From positions 3,950 to 10,537 of the forward strand of contig PKTV01000174.1 of the NCBI GenBank assembly GCA_002868985.1: a DNA stretch of 6,588 nucleotides. Direction: 5' to 3'. The DNA comes from Desulfobacteraceae bacterium (GTDB lineage Bacteria; Desulfobacterota; Desulfobacteria; Desulfobacterales; UBA11574). Position 1 is the first letter of the stretch. Each line of letters begins with the position of its first letter. A program made the translations under genes and the position numbers. Positions 1-4,485 of the stretch are shown piece by piece. The notes under the pieces are model-generated. The model did no database searches and was not told where the DNA came from. It saw only the letters and a program-made list of their open reading frames with translations.

Positions 1-48
1 GGGGTTTTATAAATATTAAAATAGGTTAAATCTAATTTTATTCCCAAT

Positions 49-78
49 ATTCCAGCATTCCAACATTCCATTCTTCCA
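49..78. repeat. Short tandem repeat, 8-bp period (ATTCCAnn)
   Basis: Four imperfect 8-bp units lie head to tail: ATTCCAGC, ATTCCAAC, ATTCCATT and CTTCCATA. The stretch is in a non-coding AT-rich area at the left edge of the window. Nothing shows a function. It looks like simple sequence that varies by slippage. Confidence 0.6.
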
Positions 79-107
79 TAAAAAGTTACTTTTGGCATGC
101 GATATCA

Positions 108-129
108 TCCGCCACACGGCGTAGGCGGA
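108..129. repeat. GC-rich hairpin, REP-like
   Basis: The perfect arms TCCGCC (108-113) and GGCGGA (124-129) flank a 10-nt loop in an otherwise AT-rich spacer. The hairpin and the bases after it resemble the CCCGCC...TAGGCGGG hairpin at 733-751, which is also followed by an A-rich AAGG stretch, so the two may be members of one repeat family. It lies about 70 bp downstream of the small minus-strand gene ending at 201, but no T-run follows on either strand, so a rho-independent terminator is not supported. Confidence 0.4.
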
Positions 130-194
130 CAAGAAGGCTTTTAAGCTATATGTGGTTGGGAAAGTTGAATTTTTATTCACCAGAGGCGTGATTC

Positions 195-214
195 GGTGTT
201 TTAAGGTGTTTTAA
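195..214. repeat. Perfect tandem duplication of GGTGTTTTAA
   Basis: GGTGTTTTAA occurs twice head to tail (195-204 and 205-214). Read on the minus strand, the stop codon of the 92-residue gene (201-203) sits at the junction of the two copies. Removing one copy would extend the protein past Thr-Pro into downstream sequence. The duplication may therefore have set the present C-terminus. Confidence 0.7.
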
Positions 215-479
215 ATTCTCGCATCAGAAACGAAAGATGCGACAGTTCATCTTGAAGTTCTTTTAGCTTGGCTTCAATCATTATTGCTAATACTGCCATT
301 CGGTTTTCATAACTTCCGGCATTGTCAAGACATCTGTCGATCTTTTTTTGGAACTCTTTGAGTTCAGGGTGTTCTTCGAGCAAACGATTCCGTTCTTGAC
401 GAGCTGTTTTACCCATCTCAATCAGTTCTTGCCTGCTGAGCGTGCTGCTCTTTTTTTTAAAACTTATAAGATTTCCCAT
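201..479 (-). CDS. Small charged helical protein, function unknown
   Basis: A 92-residue protein that I do not recognise with confidence. It is highly charged, has no signal peptide or membrane segment and contains only one Cys (about residue 50). The segment from about residue 15 to 85 is rich in Glu, Lys, Leu and Arg and should be almost entirely helical, probably a helical hairpin or coiled coil. The middle part, with QKKID, ENRMAVLAIMIEAKL and a Leu-rich end, faintly recalls the DUF3135 proteins common in gamma- and deltaproteobacteria, but this is memory of a pattern and not a match. It starts with ATG and has only a weak AAGAA-like ribosome site. A promoter-like pair lies 45-73 bp upstream. 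The stop codon falls inside a tandem 10-bp duplication at 195-214. It is separated from smpB by about 370 bp and is probably transcribed on its own. Confidence 0.6.
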   Translation of the reverse strand: MGNLISFKKKSSTLSRQELIEMGKTARQERNRLLEEHPELKEFQKKIDRCLDNAGSYENRMAVLAIMIEAKLKELQDELSHLSFLMREFKTP

Positions 480-523
480 GCTATCAATTCTTAGCAGAAA
501 TCATGCCAATGTCCTTATATGAT

Positions 524-551
524 ATTATAGACAAAGATATTAAATGGTTAA
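524..551 (-). promoter_or_regulatory. Possible sigma-70 promoter of the 92-residue gene
   Basis: On the minus strand a perfect TATAAT (529-524) is preceded at 16 bp by TTAACC (551-546), which matches 4 of 6 bases of TTGACA. Transcription would start near 517, giving a leader of about 38 nt before the ATG at 479. The area is very AT-rich, so a chance match is possible. Confidence 0.4.
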
Positions 552-677
552 ACTTTTCCATCTCGAATAAAATACTAAAATATCTTATTGAATTCTATGA
601 ATTTTATTTCATATTGTGAACTCGTTTTCATAATCTAAACTCGTTCTTATGTTATAATACACCACCGGTTTTCAAGT

Positions 678-856
678 TTGATGGACTCGTAAAAATCAAA
701 ATTTGACGGTAAAGTAAAAAGCTTCAAATTCCCCCGCCAAACATAGGCGGGATAAAAAGGAGGGCAAATTTCGAGGAATGATGGGTACTTATTGTACACT
801 GCAGTGACGAGGAATGCAGCGCAACGCAGAGGTTGGACTTTTTACGAAGCCGTCAA
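678..856. mobile_element. MITE-like palindromic element with terminal inverted repeats
   Basis: The left end (678-702) reads TTGATGGACTCGTAAAAATC and onward. The reverse complement of the right end (856-833) reads TTGACGGCTTCGTAAAAAGT and onward, so the two ends are imperfect inverted repeats of about 24 bp. A second copy in direct orientation (703-727, starting TTGACGG and containing GTAAAAAGC) follows the left end at a 25-bp step. Inside are a GC hairpin (CCCGCC 733-738 with GGCGGG 746-751), a palindrome CACTGCAGTG (797-806) and a direct repeat CGAGGAATG (772-780 and 808-816). No open reading frame is present, so it would be non-autonomous. Its right end overlaps the stop codon of smpB. The remainder of the smpB to 92-residue-gene spacer (480-677) is AT-rich and holds no gene I can see. 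Confidence 0.6.
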
Positions 857-1311
857 TATTCCTTTTTTGATCGTTCCAAGTCCCGTTGCTCGTCACGCCG
901 TCGGATAGACTCACGTTTATCATACTTACGTTTACCCCGGGCAAGGGCCAATGTCAGCTTGGCCTTTCCGTTCTGGAAATAAATCTTTAAGGGGATAAGA
1001 GAAAACCCCTTTTCATTGGCTTTGCCGTATAGTTTTTTGATTTCATATCTGTGTAAGAGGAGTTTTCTTTTTCTTAAAGGATCATGATTTCCGTAATAGG
1101 CAAAGGGATAAGCACCGATGTGCATCTGATGAACAAATATTTCGCCTTTGTTAATTCTGGCATAAGAATCTTTTAAATTAACGCGGCCGAGTCGGAGGGA
1201 TTTAACTTCTGTTCCCAAAAGAACCATACCTGCTTCATAAGTCTCTTCGATAAAGAAGTTGTATCTAGCCTTTCTGTTTTCAGTAATTATTTTGATATGG
1301 TTTGTGCTCAA
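853..1311 (-). CDS. smpB: SsrA-binding protein SmpB
   Basis: SmpB binds the tRNA-like part of tmRNA and takes it to stalled ribosomes, where trans-translation tags the unfinished protein and frees the ribosome. The family signature is clear: NRKARYNFFIEETYEAG near the N-terminus, GTEVKSLR, the NLKDSYARI segment, DPLRKRKLLLHRYEI, then a basic tail with KRKYDKRESIRRRD that enters the mRNA channel. I prefer the TTG at 1311 as start, giving 152 residues, because a strong GGAAGGAG lies 11 nt upstream. The frame is also open to a TTG at 1332 (159 residues), which lacks a ribosome site and would contain the Shine-Dalgarno in its own coding sequence. There is no ATG candidate. The gene follows ptsI by about 170 bp on the same strand. 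Its TGA stop lies within the terminal repeat of the palindromic element downstream. No ssrA gene was seen in the window. Confidence 0.95.
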   Translation of the reverse strand: MSTNHIKIITENRKARYNFFIEETYEAGMVLLGTEVKSLRLGRVNLKDSYARINKGEIFVHQMHIGAYPFAYYGNHDPLRKRKLLLHRYEIKKLYGKANEKGFSLIPLKIYFQNGKAKLTLALARGKRKYDKRESIRRRDEQRDLERSKKEY

Positions 1312-1322
1312 ATGCTTTTTTT

Positions 1323-1330
1323 CTCCTTCC
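1323..1330 (-). promoter_or_regulatory. Ribosome binding site that decides the smpB start
   Basis: GGAAGGAG on the minus strand is an almost ideal Shine-Dalgarno. It ends 11 nt before the TTG at 1311 and overlaps the codons after the alternative TTG at 1332, which argues for the shorter SmpB. Confidence 0.6.
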
Positions 1331-1336
1331 AATAAC

Positions 1337-1394
1337 CCATTTGTTCGTTATTCCATAGTTCTTAAGTCCTTTGAAACAAATGGATTTCAAAGGA
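1337..1394 (-). promoter_or_regulatory. Two overlapping inverted repeats in the smpB leader
   Basis: One dyad pairs TCCTTTGAAA (1367-1376) with TTTCAAAGGA (1385-1394), 10 bp with an 8-nt loop. The other pairs CCATTTGTT (1337-1345) with AACAAATGG (1375-1383), 9 bp with a 29-nt loop. The second arm of each uses bases of the other, so they exclude one another. In the smpB transcript the first hairpin would form first, and the second would end 6 nt before the Shine-Dalgarno. No T-run follows either, so neither is a standard terminator. Confidence 0.5.
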
Positions 1395-1479
1395 GCGGTA
1401 ATGTTTTCAAAAGGCTAACGTGTTACCATCATCCCAATTAAGAACAAAGCGAACTAAGTTCCTGAATAGGCAGGGGAGA

Positions 1480-2259
1480 TTATGGCTCGGTGTATCCCAA
1501 TTCAAACAGAATACTGCTGTAAGTCCCGAACAGCAGTTCCACAATACCTGTTTCGGATGTTTCTTTAAGAACCTCCTTAACGAACAAGGCGGCATCTTTA
1601 ACATTGAGGGATCTAATAATTTTTTTAATTGCCGGTATTGATTGAGGATTCATACTTAAATTACTTATTCCCAACCCCAAAAGGATCGGTATGTTCACAG
1701 GGTCACTCGCCATTTCTCCGCACACACAGACTTCCACATCGTTGTTTTTTGCAATATCTGAGACATATTTGATCATTCGTATAATCGCAGGGTTAAGCGG
1801 TTGATAGAGATGTGCAACCTGTCTGTTGACTCTGTCAACCGCCAGAGAATACTGGATAAGGTCATTGGTTCCAATACTAAAAAAGTCAACATCCCTTGCC
1901 ATTACATCTGCCATAATTGCGGCCGAAGGCACTTCTATCATTATTCCAACTTCTATATTGTCATTAAAAAGTATACCTTCTTTATCCAGAGAATCGGCTG
2001 CTTTGTTTAATATTTTTTTCGCTGCAAGGACTTCATCATGGCATGATATCATGGGGAGAAGAATTCTGACAGGGCCGAATGCAGAGGCCCTTAATACGGC
2101 TCGGAGTTGTGTTTTAAAAACATCAGGGTTTTTTAAACAGTACCGTATACCTCGAAGGCCCAAAACAGGATTTTTTTCATCCGAATTTGAGGCATAAGAA
2201 ACCGCTTTATCACCACTGATATCTAATGTTCGAATAGTAACGGGATTCGGCGCCATCAC
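1480..2259 (-). CDS. ptsI: PTS enzyme I, C-terminal part after the in-frame amber
   Basis: This is the PEP-binding barrel of enzyme I, in the same frame as the N-terminal part and separated from it by one TAG and seven sense codons. Visible family motifs are IRTLDISGDK, the NPVLGLRGIRYCL segment, LRASAFGPVRILLPM, DFFSIGTNDLIQYSLAVDR, LYQPLNPA, and the active-site Cys in VCVCGEMASDPV (Cys511 of the joined protein, equal to E. coli Cys502). If translation restarts here, the likely start is GTG 2259 or ATG 2256. An AAGGA at 2274-2270 lies about 10 nt before the GTG. A restarted fragment alone would lack the phosphorylated His and the first strand of the barrel, including Arg305, so it should not be active by itself. 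It ends with TAA. smpB follows after about 170 bp. Confidence 0.85.
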   Translation of the reverse strand: MMAPNPVTIRTLDISGDKAVSYASNSDEKNPVLGLRGIRYCLKNPDVFKTQLRAVLRASAFGPVRILLPMISCHDEVLAAKKILNKAADSLDKEGILFNDNIEVGIMIEVPSAAIMADVMARDVDFFSIGTNDLIQYSLAVDRVNRQVAHLYQPLNPAIIRMIKYVSDIAKNNDVEVCVCGEMASDPVNIPILLGLGISNLSMNPQSIPAIKKIIRSLNVKDAALFVKEVLKETSETGIVELLFGTYSSILFELGYTEP

Positions 2260-2280
2260 TTCGACGACATCCTTATAATT

Positions 2281-2283
2281 CTA
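2281..2283 (-). other. In-frame amber codon (TAG) within ptsI, codon 324
   Basis: The minus-strand reading is ...ENDLF, TAG, NYKDVVEVM..., which lines up without a gap against E. coli ...EEEQFAAYKAVAE. The joined frame 1480-3252 has 590 residues plus a TAA. Every landmark keeps the same offset of nine from E. coli before and after the amber: His189 to 198, Arg296 to 305, Arg332 to 341, Asn454 to 463 and Cys502 to 511. The TAG therefore replaces exactly one sense codon (Ala in E. coli, often Glu elsewhere) with no indel. CAG or GAG would be one base away. The options are nonsense mutation, sequence error, suppression, or decoding as pyrrolysine. Confidence 0.9.
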
Positions 2284-3252
2284 GAATAGATCATTTTCAT
2301 ATGGGAAATCGCGCTGGCTAAGATATTGAAATTCTGTCCGATAAAGCCCGATTCCATCCCCGCCATAGTTTATGACTGATACAACTTCTTCAGGGAGCTC
2401 GATATTACCCATAACTTCCAGTTTAACACCATCGGTTGTTTTGGCTGGGAGATGACTGCTTCGGGTAATTACAGCCATATGTCTTTCGTAGTTGGATTGT
2501 CGTTCTTCAAACTGAATAAGGGTTTTATCGGTGGGATGGACAATAACAATTCCCGCAGTTCCATCCACAATGATAATGTCGTCGTTTTTTATTAAATGTG
2601 TCGCTTTTTCAAGACCCAAAACAGCCGGAATTTCAAGCGTTCGGGCGATGATGCCAGTGTGTGAAGTCTTTCCCCCGAGCTCCGTTATAAGTCCTTTTAT
2701 TTTTTCCAGCTGTATCTGGCTCGTTTCTGCAGGAGAAAGGTCGACAGCCACAAGAATCACCCGTTTTCCAATAGCACCGATATCCAAAGTTTTTGCTCCA
2801 ACCAGATTTTGCATGATGCTTTCAGATACGTGGACGATATCTGCCATTCTACCCTGCAAATAAGGGTCCGGCATATTTCTGAACATATTTTTAACATTCG
2901 ATACGACATTTTTGAGGGCCCATTCAGCGTTTACCCTTTTTTTTTCGATGGTTTCGATGGTTTTGCCATAAAGCATCTTGTCTTTATACAAGACCTTGTG
3001 AGTTTCAAGTATATGGATGTGCTGTCGTAATTCTTCAGGGGTTTTTTCAATGATTTCTTGAAGCTTGTCTTTGGCATGCTTTACGGCTGATTTAAACCGC
3101 TTGATCTCATTTTGTAAGTTGTCTTTACTAATGAAGTATTTATCGACAACCTCTACGCCTTCTTTTCCGACCAGATATGCTTTGCCAATACAGATACCCG
3201 GAGCGACATTGATCCCCTGCAGGCGTATTTCGTGTTCGTTGGTATTAAGCAT
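2281..3252 (-). CDS. ptsI: PTS enzyme I, N-terminal part up to the in-frame amber
   Basis: Enzyme I takes phosphate from phosphoenolpyruvate onto a His and passes it to HPr in the cytoplasm, the first step of the phosphotransferase system. The 323 residues hold the helical HPr-binding domain (about 35-150), the phosphohistidine swivel domain with GGKTSHTGIIAR (His198, equal to E. coli His189), and the first strand of the C-terminal barrel with GIGLYRTEF (Arg305). The ATG at 3252 is 6 bp from the ptsH stop, and GGAG lies 11 nt upstream, overlapping the end of ptsH, so translation is probably coupled. The frame closes at TAG 2281-2283 and reopens at once in the same frame with the rest of the barrel. 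Read as two pieces the barrel is split between its first and second active-site Arg, which no natural split enzyme I that I know of shows. It is better read as one 590-residue enzyme that is recoded or broken by a single base. Confidence 0.9.
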   Translation of the reverse strand: MLNTNEHEIRLQGINVAPGICIGKAYLVGKEGVEVVDKYFISKDNLQNEIKRFKSAVKHAKDKLQEIIEKTPEELRQHIHILETHKVLYKDKMLYGKTIETIEKKRVNAEWALKNVVSNVKNMFRNMPDPYLQGRMADIVHVSESIMQNLVGAKTLDIGAIGKRVILVAVDLSPAETSQIQLEKIKGLITELGGKTSHTGIIARTLEIPAVLGLEKATHLIKNDDIIIVDGTAGIVIVHPTDKTLIQFEERQSNYERHMAVITRSSHLPAKTTDGVKLEVMGNIELPEEVVSVINYGGDGIGLYRTEFQYLSQRDFPYENDLF

Positions 3253-3258
3253 GCCTGA

Positions 3259-3543
3259 TTATTCTCCAAAACCACTTTCAATCAAACGAACCAGGTCGTT
3301 TAAAATCCCAAGATCAGATTGATTGTCAATTGTTAATGTAATTGTTGATCCTTTTGGGCAGACCAGTGAAAGGATATCGATAATGCTTGAAGCATCCGCC
3401 TTTTTTCCGTCTTTAATAAGCCACACATTTGATTTTGCATTTTGAACCAGTTTTGCTATCATTGCTGCGGATCTGGCGTGAAGCCCGAGATCGTTTGTTA
3501 TGGTAACACGTCTTGAAAATTCATTCTCTGAATTATTCATCAT
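3259..3543 (-). CDS. ptsH: Phosphocarrier protein HPr
   Basis: HPr is the small cytoplasmic phosphocarrier between enzyme I and EIIA proteins. The 94-residue product has the active-site segment GLHARSAAMIAKLV with His22 (His15 of E. coli) and SSIIDILSLVCPKGSTI with Ser53 exactly 31 residues later, the spacing of His15 to the regulatory Ser46. This suggests it is also a target of HPr kinase/phosphorylase. The frame is open upstream to a GTG near 3672, but those residues are not HPr-like and would make the protein about 40 residues too long, so I take the ATG at 3543. A second ATG follows directly at 3540. No good ribosome site precedes either. Neighbours are ptsI 6 bp downstream and no EII gene, which fits the regulatory, sugar-free PTS seen in many deltaproteobacteria (inference). 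Confidence 0.93.
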   Translation of the reverse strand: MMNNSENEFSRRVTITNDLGLHARSAAMIAKLVQNAKSNVWLIKDGKKADASSIIDILSLVCPKGSTITLTIDNQSDLGILNDLVRLIESGFGE

Positions 3544-3729
3544 TGGAAATTTAATTTGTGCCCGATATGCATTTATGGATGGGCATGAGCTAAAGCCTCT
3601 CCCGGCGCAAATGGACGCGTATTTTAACCAAAGATGTGCTGTTTGATATACGTGCAATACGATGCAGCGCACTAAGAAGCAAGGTCCAGGCTATGGCTTG
3701 AGTTACCTTCAGCCGTCATAACCTTAAGC

Positions 3730-3770
3730 GAATAGAGCGAAGTCGGCTTGTAGTCTATTCATATATGAAT
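3730..3770. promoter_or_regulatory. Overlapping dyads in the ptsH leader
   Basis: GAATAGA (3730-3736) pairs with TCTATTC (3754-3760), and a perfect 14-bp palindrome ATTCATATATGAAT (3757-3770) shares bases with the second arm. The palindrome could be a protein site. The pair could be alternative RNA folds. The segment is inside the presumed long ptsH leader. Confidence 0.35.
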
Positions 3771-3832
3771 TAACAGAATTCCAAAATGTTAGTCACTTTA
3801 GCAACTTTACACTTCTAATTCTACAACATACA

Positions 3833-3872
3833 ACAACCGGCTTCACAAGTTCTCCGAGCATAAGTCGGTTGT
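3833..3872. repeat. Hairpin with 11-bp arms in the ptsH leader
   Basis: ACAACCGGCTT (3833-3843) pairs with AAGTCGGTTGT (3862-3872), 10 of 11 positions perfect and the odd one a possible G-T pair, around an 18-nt loop. The right arm resembles AAGTCGGCTTGTA at about 3740-3752, so the sequence is partly repeated. No T-run follows in either direction. I see no gene in 3544-4119. It holds this hairpin, the dyads at 3730-3770 and the promoter region at 3965-4011. Confidence 0.45.
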
Positions 3873-3964
3873 ATCTGCTATTTAATAGTTATTGCCACAA
3901 AATGCAAAATATATGTAACAAGGGATCAAAATTTATAAGAGATAATCACCATAAGATTTAAAAA

Positions 3965-3993
3965 ATTTTATCAATCCCCATAATGTTTGTCAA
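3965..3993 (-). promoter_or_regulatory. Strong sigma-70-type promoter, probably for ptsH-ptsI
   Basis: On the minus strand a perfect TTGACA (3993-3988) is followed after 17 bp by TAAAAT (3970-3965), five of six bases of the consensus. Transcription would begin near 3958 and run about 415 nt before the ptsH ATG. It is the best promoter match in the window and points at the PTS genes. Confidence 0.6.
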
Positions 3994-4011
3994 TCTGTAA
4001 TCATTGACAAA
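3986..4011. promoter_or_regulatory. Operator-like dyad TTTGTCAAT-N8-ATTGACAAA
   Basis: Perfect 9-bp arms (3986-3994 and 4003-4011) flank an 8-bp spacer. The left arm contains the -35 box of the minus-strand promoter, and the right arm offers a TTGACA on the plus strand toward the selenoprotein gene, though no good -10 follows there. A dimeric regulator bound here would cover the -35 region. Which one cannot be told. Confidence 0.4.
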
Positions 4012-4119
4012 GCTTTAAATTACTGTTAGGGCTTATTTTGAAGCTGTTCTACAATAGCTTGAATTATTAAGAAATATCTATTGTCTTCTTTATGCATTAA
4101 TTTTCTTGGGAGATGGTTC

Positions 4120-4347
4120 ATGGCGGAAAAAATATTGATTTTTGGAAAGGATACCTGACCCTATACAAATCAGGCTCGTGAAGCTTTTGCCAAGCAAGGT
4201 CAGGAAGTTAAATACGTTAATGTTAAGGCTGGTGCTGAGAAGATGGAAACCATGCTGGAATATTCCGATGGCATACGAAAGGTCCCGGTTATTGTGGAAC
4301 AAGGCAATGTTACCATCGGGTTTAACGGCGGAACGTGAGGCGTTTAA
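4120..4347 (+). CDS. UXX-star family glutaredoxin-like selenoprotein, two in-frame UGA (Sec)
   Basis: Read with UGA as selenocysteine (U), this gives 75 residues: a glutaredoxin-like fold starting MAEKILIFGKDTUPYTNQAR and ending IGFNGGTUGV before TAA. Sec13 (4156-4158) stands where glutaredoxins have the nucleophilic Cys of CPYT, making UPYT. RKVPVIV carries the usual cis-Pro and strand. Sec73 (4336-4338) followed by two residues and the stop is the pattern that names the UXX-star family. There is no Cys at all, so the two Sec are the only redox residues. GGGAG lies 7 nt before the ATG. After the first UGA, AGGCT (4172-4176) pairs with AGCTT (4182-4186) around loop CGTGA, with a G in the second loop position, as expected for a bacterial SECIS. 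The physiological role of the family is, to my knowledge, not established. Thiol or selenol-disulfide exchange is inferred. A LOG-family gene follows. Confidence 0.87.
4172..4186 (+). promoter_or_regulatory. Candidate SECIS hairpin for the first UGA
   Basis: A 5-bp stem, AGGCT with AGCTT (one G-U pair), closes a CGTGA loop that begins 18 nt after UGA 4156-4158. Bacterial SECIS elements lie within the coding sequence at about this distance and carry a G in the first two loop positions, which SelB reads. Both conditions are met. Confidence 0.55.
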
Positions 4348-4378
4348 GTCTATCGCCTGTATGTCGATAAATTGAGAC
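4348..4378 (+). promoter_or_regulatory. Candidate SECIS hairpin for the C-terminal UGA, beyond the stop codon
   Basis: TATCG (4351-4355) pairs with CGATA (4365-4369) around a 9-nt apex, and GTC (4348-4350) can pair with GAC (4376-4378) below an internal bulge. The apex begins 17 nt after UGA 4336-4338, like the first SECIS. Because TAA follows two codons after that UGA, this hairpin lies wholly in the 3' untranslated region. A competing fold pairs GGCG (4339-4342) with CGCC (4354-4357). Confidence 0.4.
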
Positions 4379-4485
4379 CTTTGCAAGATACCCCGTTTAT
4401 TATCGGATCGAAGCGGAATTTCATACAACGATGAGATTAAGGATGTTTCATAGACGTTTAACATGATTTTATTTTATTGAATAAA

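Noticed and set aside
653..658. TATAAT on the plus strand
   Set aside because: No -35 box and no plus-strand gene downstream, only the palindromic element.
480..852. ssrA (tmRNA) gene near smpB
   Set aside because: No tRNA-like ends or CCA-type acceptor stem and no Ala-rich tag frame were seen in this spacer.
1826..2197. 123-codon plus-strand frame inside ptsI, and the similar one at 2531-2863
   Set aside because: Antisense shadows of a conserved gene, low-complexity composition, no family features.
1480..3252. Frameshift or programmed frameshift in ptsI
   Set aside because: Both halves are in the same frame and residue spacing to E. coli enzyme I is constant, so only the one TAG codon differs.
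3544..3672. N-terminal extension of HPr to a GTG at 3672
   Set aside because: The added 43 residues are not HPr-like and would make the protein far longer than the family.
3833..3872. Integron attC site
   Set aside because: The arms pair well, but the core GTTRRRY/RYYYAAC boxes and a cassette gene are missing.
4020..4119. Sigma-70 or sigma-54 promoter for the selenoprotein gene
   Set aside because: TTGACA (4004-4009) has no acceptable -10 at 16-18 bp, TACAAT (4050-4055) has no -35, and no GG-N10-GC pattern fits sigma-54.
4142..4375. 77-codon plus-strand frame and a 124-codon minus-strand frame (4090-4464) over the selenoprotein gene
   Set aside because: Neither looks like a protein family, and both overlap the UXX-star reading, which has family motifs, a ribosome site and a SECIS-like hairpin.
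4477..4485. TTG start three codons upstream for the LOG-family gene
   Set aside because: ATG 4486 is the more common start codon and the TTG has no ribosome site. The difference is only three residues.
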